Part shown: positions 1-11,200 of the stretch, piece by piece
Position numbering within the stretch: the stretch's first letter is position 1
Layout of the letters: every line of letters begins with the position of its first letter
DNA from: Aricia agestis
Taxonomy: Eukaryota > Arthropoda > Insecta > Lepidoptera > Lycaenidae
Direction: 5' to 3'
Assembly: GCF_905147365.1 (NCBI RefSeq)
Contig: NC_056428.1
Location: 14,166,001 to 14,230,000 of the forward strand
Length of the DNA: 64,000 nucleotides
The notes under the pieces: model-generated
Databases searched by the model: none
What the model was told of the DNA's origin: nothing
The model's input: the letters and a program-made list of their open reading frames with translations, nothing else
Made by a program: the position numbers and the translations under genes

Positions 1-1012
1 AACAAAGCAACAAGGTAGCTCTAATGTTGTGCATCGCTTCGCTTATCGATATCGACACACCTTACGAACGAACTGCCCATTGTGCGGTATTTAACCTAAT
101 CGGTTACCAGCTGGGAGCGGAGAAATTTGTCCTTACCACACACTCACTCACGACTCGTATTTACTATACCGTTAAGCATAATTCATAGAGATTGTTATTA
201 TTAGATTATAGTTTACGTTTGATAGTGAAATATTAGCCGCTAGATGTACTAGCAACTTTGTTCACACAGCATTCAGCAATTTATTTATTGCTGTGCGGTA
301 GTCGTATACTTTGCCACAACAAATTCTTATGTCCATTATCGGAAGTTAAATTATCTCCATACCAAGATTAATTCAGTGGTTTAAGCGCAAAGAGGTATCA
401 CAAAAAGACACACTTTCGCATTTATAAAATTAGTATTGATTCCAAGTTTTTTCATAGATTAGTAAAGAGTACAATTAACAGGAGTTACATTAGTGGCACT
501 CAACAATACATTAGTAATTGGCTACCAAGCAGTGTTTTTGGCGCACATTTTCCACAAATATATTAATACATCAATGTACCTACCAACAAAATTACTGTAT
601 CAAGTTTGGAGTCATTATAATTGTTACATCGATATCGACATATCTGTGTACAACACTATCACAGATCTCAATCAACCTGCAACCTGCCAAATTACATACA
701 ACCATATCGATGTATACCATCGGGTAACAGAGCCGACTCGATTTTATCGAACTCGGCTCGATATGATTAATGACTTTCGGTTTCATTTTTTTATAGCCTC
801 ACGACTTTGGCTTGTCCGAATGACGTTATTTTCTTTATAAAACTTAATGACGCACAAGCATTGCGAAGCTAAGTTTTTGATATCGCTTTTAGTACATATT
901 TTGTGAATTCGTAACATTTATTTTATTTTAGTAAATAATCGCTCGCCACTTTATCAATCACCTCAAATTCCAGCATTGCAACATAAGTATGATACTGATT
1001 ACATTCAAGGCC
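1..1012. other. non-coding flank with LINE crumbs
   Basis: No supportable gene. Bases about 340-405 carry a phrase (TTCAGTGGTTTAAGCG) that recurs at about 4870-4890 and is typical of 3' tails of lepidopteran RTE-like LINEs, so this is probably an old LINE fragment. The 115-codon open frame at 493-840 has no recognisable motif and sits in sequence of ordinary composition; I do not call it a gene. Confidence 0.5.
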
Positions 1013-1493
1013 TTAAGAGGAGTCCACACCGCCCTTTTTTCCATACAAACGTTGTCCCCTGTTTCCTCCCTGGATAATGCTAGTAGAGTTATAATTTTTT
1101 TCCTGAATATCTACGGCCACTAATACAATGTCCCTATGTTTTCTTTTTTTTCATAATTTAATTATTAAATAAGATATGAACGTTCAAAAACCCAAAAAAA
1201 TGGCCAGATTTTCCGCTGTGTTCAAACGGGCAGAAAACAGATTTGGCTAGAATATACAAAAAAAGCAAAACATAGGAACACAGCTCAAGCCTTTTTTTAA
1301 TCTTTAATGAAAAAAGTACTTAGATCGGTTAAGTTTTGGAGAAGGAATCAAGGGACAACGAATCGTTGATTTTCTGGATTTTCTGCAGTTGTCTCTATCG
1401 CGTTCTGCGGTATAGGCTTGAGGTAAGGGAGACAGCTATAGATATTACACGTACTTTTTTTTCATTTCTCTAGCCCCTGGTGTATCCTCTTAA
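1013..1493 (+). mobile_element. TTAA-flanked MITE, copy A (piggyBac-like target)
   Basis: A 481-bp non-coding element bounded by TTAA on both sides, with short inverted ends (TTAAGAGGA / TCCTCTTAA). A second copy lies inverted at 9928-10698 and matches along its whole length apart from one later insertion. TTAA target duplication is the hallmark of piggyBac-type elements; the family is inferred, as no transposase is present. Confidence 0.75.
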
Positions 1494-2040
1494 GGTCATT
1501 AACATAATCTGAAGATTACGATATATAATGTAAAAATCATCATCCATCATCCTCATTACATAATCGTATCAGTAACTTTTAAAACACTACATGACCAGAG
1601 GTTGTTAATCATGATATTATATTGAAAAGAACTTAAGGAAACAAAAGTTTGATATTCTTTGTAAATAGTCTGAAAAAATGTAACGGATCTAAGAAGCGTG
1701 ATTAAAATTATAATCATTTATGTTTTATACAATTTAACCATTATTCCTACTTAGCATTTATCATACAATCTCATAAGAACAATAAAAAACGTGAGAACTG
1801 GCTGCAAAATAACTTTTATTGTACCACTTATACTGACATAAACAAAACATTATCAACGTAATGGAATTTCGATCAAAATAAGTGAATTGCATAGGTCAAT
1901 ATCGCCACTAAACCGCAAATTACTATCTCAAGGCTACCAAAAAGGTTAAAACGTACTTACTCCTTTGTTGCAGGCGGAGAAGGTGTGAAAAAATACAAAA
2001 CGTCATAATGGTCGACTAAAGATTTCAAATTTCTAACGAA
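1494..2040. other. upstream region of gene 1
   Basis: AT-rich single-copy-looking sequence with no open frame of note. It leads into the first exon of the two-helix membrane protein gene and should hold its promoter; I see no convincing TATA box or initiator that would fix the transcription start. Confidence 0.3.
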
Positions 2041-2060
2041 ACGCCGCGGGTACACGAAAA

Positions 2061-2069
2061 ATGAACTGA
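2061..2069 (+). promoter_or_regulatory. minimal upstream ORF (Met-Asn-stop)
   Basis: ATG AAC TGA in frame with, and 54 nt upstream of, the gene 1 start. Its TGA is the in-frame stop that fixes the ATG at 2115. It matters for translation only if the transcript begins upstream of 2061, which the sequence does not show. Confidence 0.35.
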
Positions 2070-2114
2070 CGGAAAGCACAGTCTACTCTGCAGAAAGTGA
2101 GCAGTGATTTCAAG

Positions 2115-2264
2115 ATGGCGCACAAGATAAAAAGCAATCACTACGTGGCGACGCATCGGTCTGGCGGCGACTCGCCATCTTCTGGTGGCTACCTGCATCG
2201 GTCTTCCAGAGACGAGAATGACAGTCATCGGGAGCCTTCAGAAAGAACTTTGTCGGAATATACG
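2115..2264 (+). CDS. gene 1 exon 1 (residues 1-50)
   Basis: Fifty whole codons from the start methionine (MAHKIKSNHYVATHRSGG...) to ...LSEYT, with donor ACG|GTAAGT. Phase 0. A Ser/Gly/Arg-rich hydrophilic stretch. A MITE begins 24 bp after the donor. Confidence 0.8.
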
Positions 2265-5200
2265 GTAAGTACAAACAGTGATGTTTTAGGGTGAAGCCAA
2301 ACGAGCGTAATTTGTGAGTTGTGAGTCGCAGAATTTCGGCTAGCAGAAATTCTGCTGCATTATACAAAAGTCTTGTTTCATTCACACGAGCGTAATTTTG
2401 TCAGTCATGGTTTGTATGAAAAGATATTCATGCGGCAGAATTTCTGCGACTCACGAGTCACGACTCACAAAATTACGCTAGTTTGGCTTCACCCTTGTAG
2501 TCGAATTTTGAAATACTAACAGATAATCAATGAACTTAACTTTGTTGTTTTGTAATAATATTATGTAATAGTTACCAGTTGTTTTGTAATAATATGTAAT
2601 AGTTTTCAAACGACAATTTTACAGTTTGATGGGGGACATGATTATCGGAAAACGCTATTTTTCATTACGATAGTATGAATGTATATTTTCAATATGCATA
2701 TTTTATACTATCGTTGATAATTATAAAAAGTGCTGAACTATCAGTACTGAAATTAGTGTTAGGTACTGAAAACGGCGTTTGTTCGCAAAAAACTTAACAT
2801 TTTCAAATTGTTAGTTACCCATACCCATGCAGGCAAACCACAGCATGATGTAACTTCCTATAGACCTATCAGCTTACTGCCAATTCTCTCGAAACTGCTA
2901 GAAAAGATAATCTTGAAAAGACTCCTGGACTCGTGTCAAAGCCTTACACCAGACCATCAGTTTGGATTTAGAGCTGACCACGCTACAGTAGAGCAGGCAC
3001 ATAGAGTCTGTCACACCATAAGAGCGGCCCTGGAAAGGAAAGGAGTATTGTGTTGGGGTCTTTTTAGACGTTCAACCTTTGTGCCACACTATATCAGCCT
3101 TTGATATATTGTGGCACAAAGGTCTGCTGTGCAAAATTAAACGACACATACCACACTCTTTTTACCATCTACTTAACTCTTACCTCATTGACAGAATTTT
3201 TCAAGTAAAAGAAGTAACAGCACATCTGGCTTCTATAATATACTAGCAGGAGAACCACAGGGTTCGGTCCTCGGTCCAGTACTTTATACCATCTTTACAT
3301 CTGACATGCCTCAGACCCAAGGAGTTACAACCGCAACAGATGCTGATGATACGGCCATTCTAGCCTCTAATAAATCCCCAACAATAGCCTCGCTAGTATT
3401 GCAGAATAGTCTTTCAAAAATTGACTCATGGCTCAAGAAATGGAGGATAAATGCTAGTGCTAGCAAATCCATCCAAGTAACATTTACCTTGTGTCGGGAC
3501 AAATGCCCATCAGTAAAACTCGGAGAAAGAGAGCTTCCCAAAAGTGATACCGTTAAGTACCTGGGTATGCATCTTGATAGCCGACTAACCTGGAAGAAGC
3601 ACATTGAAACCAAAATAAAAGAGCTGAACATCCGCTCAAGAGATATCTCATGGCTGATTGGACGAACATCTAAACTGGCTTTTACAACAAACTGCTTATA
3701 ATATATAAATCAATTATCAAGCCAATCTGGACCAACGGCCTACAATTACTATGGGACTCAGCAAGTGCCTCAAATATAAGCATAATCCAAGAGCTTAAAA
3801 TGTGCAACGCCCCATGGTTTATTAAAAACTCAGAAGTACACGAATTCTTGGGCCTTCAGACAGTGAAAGAGGAAATTAAAATGCTCAGCACAAAGTACAA
3901 ACTTCGGCTAAGAAACCACCCAAATCAGCTGGCACAAATGCTCCTACACAGAGACACTACTAATCGCCTTAAAAGGCGAAATATTATGGACTTAGACACA
4001 CTGTATTAAGATCCAAAATAATCAATATAGAGATGTGCCCAATGGGGAACAATCTCCGCCTGCCACAATTCGTTAAACTCATCTGCTCATAGTCTGAAAG
4101 ACTGATCGCATGATTTTGGAGAGAAAAAAACTTATGTCTTTAATTAGTTAATAACTAATTAATTTTAAGGTAAGTGTAGACTTCTGTAAGTGTCTAAACA
4201 CACTAGGCCGAAGTTACGCGGCGTAAATTCCTTATGATTACGCCCGCAATGTATTTTAAATTACCGATGACACACTATTCCGTCGCGTTTCGTCCGTCCG
4301 TATTTTGTATGCGTTTGACATTGCGGTCGTAATCGTGCGGAATTTACGCCGCGTAACTTCGTCCTAGTGTGTTTAGACACTAACTTGCATCGTTTGCGGT
4401 GCGGTACTAAATGTGTGTTCACCTTTTTAGCTCATACATTTCCGTCGTAAAAATCATTTTATTATATACACAAGTGAATAATATTCGTCCGTCTGTAACT
4501 CTGTATCGACGTAAACATAAATTAGTCAATGTTCGTCCCACAAACAAATTCCTCAACCTACATCTGTTCGACTGTTTATTCATAACTGCTGAATGTATGT
4601 ATTTTAAATTATTATGTTGCGCTAAATATTTTACTTTTGCGTTGCATTCGCGAGTCTTGAAAACATAAGCTGAACAATAATATAGTCATTATGTCTATAA
4701 TACATTTTATTGAAGGAACAAACAGAAAAACAGTTGCTCTGTCGAATAATAGATATTGAAAATTCCATGTGATCAGGGTTAAAATTTTAGGATTTAACCC
4801 CGAGAACCCGTCGTATATAAATAACCTTTCCCGGAACTCAATATTATCTCCATACCAAATTGTTACTAAACGGTTCAGTGGTTTAAGCGTGAAGAGATAA
4901 TAGTCAAAGCTAAGCAAAAACTGTACTTTTTTGGTTAGTCGCTGCTTTAAAAAATCACATTCGCATTTTAATATAAATATGGAAGTATATTATGTATTTA
5001 GATTGACATTTTTCCGGAACATTTTCTCCAAATCGTGTAAACAAGGCATTGCCTTCTTCAGCCATAAAACGGGAACAGATGTTCGGTGTGCTTACGTCCG
5101 AAATCGGAGCAAAACACATTACTCACACGCTTCAATCATTTTCTACTGGCAATTACATGAGGCGCATGTTATGAGCTGAAAGCTGTTACCTCACTACGCG

Positions 5201-8200
5201 ATGTTTTGTGTCTGGCATCTATATATTAATGCGTGACCCAAAAACTTTGTATCCCTTTTGACGAAAAACGGGGAAACGTAGGTGAATGAAATTTTGCATA
5301 GTTATAGTTTACATGGTGAAGGAGTGCATCGAGCTAATATTATTTGAAATTAGGCCTTTACTCATATATTTTTAACAAATAAAACATTACACACACTACA
5401 ACACACACACTAGGAAAAACGACAGATTTTTGAGTGATAAGCCTATACATACGAATTATACTCTTTTACTTATGGTTGAAGTCTGTTGACAACAAGGTGA
5501 CAAATTGAAAATGGATTATAGTTTTTTTTTATTAAATCTTAGCTAGTACTATTAGACAATGCTTACACGGCCAGTCTGAGATCAGCTGAGTCCCAGAGAC
5601 AAGAGTTGAAAAAAATATGATAAAGTATATTAGTGATCGAAGGATAAAGTCAATACTTTTTTACAAAATATAGACAGTAGTCCTTATGTCGTTGAAACTA
5701 AGGTCGAATTTCGACCATTGGGCGATTTCTAGTATAAAGTTAATATACCTAGCGGAATAGAGAAACAATCCCGCGAGCTGTCAAACGAAACCAAAATTCA
5801 TTACATCTGTGTTTCTTCTAATTCTATCTTAGAGCTCAAATTGTCAACGTTAAATGCAGACTGAATGTCAAAACAGCAACAAAGGGTTCTGCTGTCATGT
5901 ATCACACGTCTCTCTTACCACGCAGTGTTACTGATAGTGATTACTGATTACTGATAAGTGACACCTCGCTTGCTCAGCTCTTTGTTTCTCTATTCCGCTA
6001 GGTATATTATTTTAGATTAACTTTATGGTCTGGCAGCATCGCTGCCGCGTACGGCTCGCTTTATACGATTTAATCAAAGCGAAAACTGTGCTTTCGTGGA
6101 ACCCTTTTTTACTTAGTTACTCTTCCATAGTATTTATTATTTATCAATATTAATAAAATGACACCTTTTTGCTTAATCTCTTATGATTTACACCACCGTC
6201 GATGTAAATCTGAAATCGTTCAGAATTAGGAATTTACGGCGTGTTCCTTTGACTGGTGCGTGTTCATTGCAAATTAGCCGCTGCCAGCGCATTCCAAGTT
6301 CCTATTCAATTCCCTTTAAATCTAGGTTTAGAACTGTTTTGATTTGTACTAAAACTACTAAAGATCAGCCAGCGACGCACTAACCCCTCTAGGATTGTAA
6401 CCTTGTTGATAAATTATTATTTACCTAACCATAAGAAGTCATTCCATAAATTAATAATAAATGTGTCAGTCTACCATCTTAGATCTGTCTACAATCAAAA
6501 CCGATTTTTTTATAATCACCGAGATGTGAACAAAACACCTTAGGTAATTTAGGCAAGTGTAAATATGCAGGCTTAATGCCTGTTTTCACCAATCGCCTCC
6601 TAACGCTAAGTGGTCCCCTAGCGGCCATTGATTAAGGGCACATAATATTATCCTTCAAGATTTCACGAATTTTTGTGTGTCACGTTCGTCCTTAGGGCGT
6701 AAGAACTTTTGCAAAACATAACTTTTTTTTTTAAATGTGTTTGTTTTAAGAGATAATTGACCCGCAAAGATCGCTAGGGAACACTTAGCGTTAGTAGACC
6801 CGAGACCGTTGGTGAAAACAGGCATGAGTCTCATAGCGATTTTAATAGTGTTTAGTAGGTAATTAGATTATATTAGATGTTTTTAATTGTACATGCTCAC
6901 AAGTCACAACAGTGAAACAGTCGTTAAATAATTGATTGCCAACTAAACTAGCAAGTATTCGCAACCTCTCCGACCTCTGACTTCATGCTGTTACATCATC
7001 AATGACAATGACACCAGCTAGTGCTTTAAGATAATCTTCAACATAAAATCTATATCTATAATCTTAATATATATATTTCTTGTGTGCGTGTGTATGTGAC
7101 TGAACTCCTCCTAAACGACTGGACCAATTTTGATGAAATTTTTTGTGTGTGTTCGTGGAGATTCGAGAATGGTTTAGATTTACAGTTTGGTCTACTGGAA
7201 AATGTTTTTTCAATTAATTTCTTATTTATAAGGAGTTGTTGATTTTGGAATTTTTTACATTAGATCCGGCGGACGGCGCTATCATCGCATTCAATATTAT
7301 TCTATTTCAATTTTAGTTTGTCCTGACAGATGGTGCTACGATTAATTTGAAAAAAATTTTGTTATTCAATTCATGTGCTGATTAAAATATTAAATAAATA
7401 ACACATAGGCTACAATTTTAACCGACTTTCAAAATGGGGGAGGTGTTATGTTCGTTTTCTTATATTCAACGATTACTCCGCCGTTTGTTAACCAATTTTC
7501 AAAATTTTTCTTTTGGTATATAGGGTATCATCCCAATTTGGTATTATATTCAGAAAAGTGGTTATCTGATGAAGGATCCATAAGTAATCGAGGGAACTCC
7601 TCAAAACTTATAGGGAAACATATGGTGACTTCAGTTTCGTGAGAAGTATTCTAAGCATATGCTACCAACAAGTAAGATTTTGCACCGAGATATACCTGGT
7701 ATACCGTGGTTCGGAAGGTGCTGAGAGAATTTCTGATTCTTTATAGATACAAGTTTGGGAGTTTCGGCGTTGTTTTAAGAACAGAAAGCATATGCTACTA
7801 TGCAAATTACATTCATCATCATCATCATCATCATCATCACTACCATATTATACCATTTCATAGTCTTTTAGATCGAGACTCGAGTTTGTCAAGCGATAAT
7901 TAAAAAAAATCTATATCTACCTAATATTATAAACCTGAAGAGTATGTTTGCTTGAACGCGTCAATCTCAGAAACTACAGGTCCGATTTAAAAACTTATCT
8001 CAGTGTTAGATAGATCATTTATCGAGTAAGACTCATCATTTATCGAGAAGGTTAAATTATATTATTACTCTAAGACTAATACGACAGAAGAAACTCAGGA
8101 AAATGTGGGAAAAACGGGGGAAATATTTTTTATCGGAAAATGTACCTACGGATTCTGTAAAATTTCTAATTTACGCGGGCGAAGCCGCGCGGGACATCTA

Positions 8201-11200
8201 GTAATATTATAATTTTGCAGAGTTTGTTAGTTTGTTGGTTTGTTTGTTTGAAGGCGCTAATCTCAGGAACTACTGGTCCGATTTGAAAAATTCTTTCAGT
8301 GTTAGATAGTCCATTTATCGAGGAAGGCTATAGGCCATATTTTATCACGCTCAGACTAATAGAAACTAAGACATAGAGGAAAATATGGAAAAACGGGGGA
8401 AAATTATTTGAAAGGGCTTATTTGAACGCGCTAATCTCGGGAACTACTGGTCCGATTTGAGAAATTCTTTCAGTGTTAGATAGCCCATTGATCGAGGAAG
8501 GCTACAAGCTATAATTGATCACGCTAAAACTAATAGGAGCGAAGAAATAGTGGAAAATGTGAAAAAAACGGGGGAAATTATATGAAAGGGCTTATTTGAA
8601 CGCGCTAATCTCAGGAACTACTGGTCCGATTTAAAAAAAATCTTACAGTTTTAGATAGCCCATTTGTTGAGGAAGGTTATAGGCTATATTATTTCACACT
8701 TAGACTAATAAGAGCGAAGAAATAGAGGGAAGTGTGGGAAAAACGGGGGGAAATTATTTGAAAGGGCTTATTTAAACGCGCTAATCTCAGGAACTACAGG
8801 TCCAATTTCAAAAATTCTTTCAGTGTTAGATAGCCTATTTATTGAGAAAGGCATAGGCTATATTTTATTATTCTACAACTAATAGGAGCGAAGAAATAGA
8901 GGTAAATGTGGAAAAAACGGGGGAAATTATATGAAATTGCTTATTATCTTAAGATTCTTAAGAACTACTGGAGAAATTTTTATGTTATTTGGCAAACATG
9001 AAGAATAGACCACGTTAAGGGACATAGGCTATTTTTTGCGGAAAAATGTACGGTCGCGTGAAATTCCTAAATTACGCAAGCGAAGCCGCGCGGAACATCT
9101 ATATAATATAATAAAATCGTAGGAAAGCCAATGCTGTACATTGAATATTTTTGTACAATAAATAATACTTGGGACGTGATCTACCATACTGTTACGTGCT
9201 AGGGTTCGAGGATTTAAGGAGAAAGACTTGCTGACTCTCTTGAAGATTTTATTCACTAAGTCCAGGTCACACAAGGACACACTAGGTCACAACACTAAGC
9301 ACTAAGTCCAAAACACTAAGCACTATCACTGTCCTAGGTCGTAGCTAAGTCGCAGGTTTCACTGGTTCACTCACTATTGATCACTTGTCCTCACTCCGAA
9401 ATCGCCTTGACGATCGTTCGAACTGAACTGAATTGCCGCGCCGTCTACCTGCGGCTTTTTATATGGCGAGACGAATTCCAGAAAGTTCCCGATACACGTA
9501 AACAAGTAAACAAGTGTCGGAACTTTCTAGGAGGCTCGAGCATGTACTACAATAAACATAAACAACTAAACACGTAAACACGTAAACGAAATAAACCGGT
9601 AAACACGTAAACAATACACTTCTAGAAAGTTCGCGCACAGTCTATTCGAGTATGTACTAGCGCACCTAACGCCATCTAGTATTGAGTAGGGGATTTATGT
9701 TGCCTGTGTTTCCTCGGTAAGTTTTGCTGGTCTGTCGCTAGATGGCACTACGTGTCCGTATACAATACTAACGCGGACGAAGTCGCGGGCAACAGCTAAT
9801 AATTTTATACATTTTTTGCTAATCCTCCTAAGGATCGTTGCACACAAAGGAGCGTTCCGGATAGAAGCACACAAAGGAGCGTTCTGGATAGAAATTTTAA
9901 AAGCACTCCAAAATACAATTTTAACTTTTAAGAAAATACACCAGGGGCTAGAGAAATAAAAAAAAAGTACGTTTAATATCTATAGCTGTCTCACTTACCT
10001 CAAGCCTCTACCGCAGAACACGATAGAGACAACTGCAGAAAATCCAGAAAATCAACGATTCGTTGTCCCCTGATTCCTTCTCCAAAACTTAACCGATCTA
10101 AGTACTTTTTTGTTTTAAGATTAAAAAAAGGATTGAGCTGTGTTCCTATGTTTTGCTTTTTTTAGTATAATCTAGCCAAATCTGTTTTTTGGACGTTTGA
10201 ACACAACGGAAAATCTGGCCATATTTTTGGGTTTTTGAACGTTCATATCTTATTTAATAATTAAATTATGAAAAAAAAAAAAAAGAAAACATAGGGACAA
10301 AGGGCGTCGCCAAGGGGGGTAGGGAGGGGCAGCTGCCCCCCCCCCTAGAGATTCTAAAAAAGTTGCCAAATATAATTCAAACAACGACCACTATTATATT
10401 AAAATCTGGTAATAGATGTAAGGCTCGTAGTACAAGTGAAAAGCTTAATGTGCTGTCGACTTTACCTACAATTCATACCTACTTTTCTCATATATAGAGA
10501 ATGAGAAAAGTATGAATTGTAGTAGTTAAAGTCAACTTGCCCCCCCTCCCTGCGCCATCGGCTGGCGACGCCCTTGGGGACATTGTATTAGTGGCCGTAG
10601 ATATTCAGGAAAAAAATTATAACTCTACTAGCATTATCCAGGGAGGAAACAGGGGACAACGTTTGTATGGAAAAAGGGGCGGCGTGGACTCCTCTTAAGT
10701 TATTGAAATAAAGTAGTGCATGGCCGCGCCATGCCGACTGTATGGGCGTCGCAGACTCGATCGCACAAAAAGTCTGTCGTCTGCGATCTCCCTAAATGTG
10801 TGTGTTTTAGCGTTGTCCCTATAACGGCTCTATCAAAGGTGAAATAACTAAGAACACTGTTTTATTTTCAGACAATAAACGAGCGCACGCGCACGCCATC
10901 TAGCGGCGAGCAGCGCAGCGGGCGGCGGCGCGGCGACTCCGGCGACGAGGTGTACGTCACCAGTGCCGCCTACAGACCACCTTCGGAAATTAGGTAGGAG
11001 AAGCAAGGCCAGATTTATATTTTTAGGAGTAAAGGCCATTTTAATTTTGCCGCCCATATGTACGAAATCTGCCGCCATCCCAGGACGCTGCCGCCTATGG
11101 GCCATGGCCTATACTGCCTATATATAGATCCAGAGCTGAGAAGAGGTGTTGGTGTAATTGGTGCTAAGCCAAAGAACTCACACAGTACAGTTTTTTTCAA

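Larger units (their letters stand above)
9190..9764 (-). mobile_element. solo LTR of a Ty3/gypsy-type retrotransposon
   Basis: A 575-bp segment starting TGTTACGTGC and ending CCGTATACA on the + strand, flanked by the 4-bp duplication ATAC (9186-9189 and 9765-9768). This is the TGT...ACA form of an LTR. Read on the - strand it has LTR order: U3 with repeats, TATAAAA (9463-9457), initiator-like TCAGT (9431-9427), a long leader, then AATAAAATC near the 3' end. No gag, pol or env flanks it, so the internal region was probably lost by recombination between LTRs. The Ty3/gypsy assignment is by LTR form only. Confidence 0.8.

Noticed and set aside
493..840. 115-codon open frame upstream of gene 1
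   Set aside because: No motif, no coding-type composition, overlaps other open frames on both strands; length is within chance for this window.
7706..7903. Small protein with nine histidines
   Set aside because: The histidine run is simply the (CAT)n microsatellite read in one frame.
7915..9105. CRISPR-like array
   Set aside because: The repeat unit is about 175 bp with diverged copies and no short regular spacers; it is a retroelement tail.
9029..9280. 83-codon - strand frame across the LTR 3' end
   Set aside because: Crosses the LTR border into unrelated LINE tail sequence; no protein family match.
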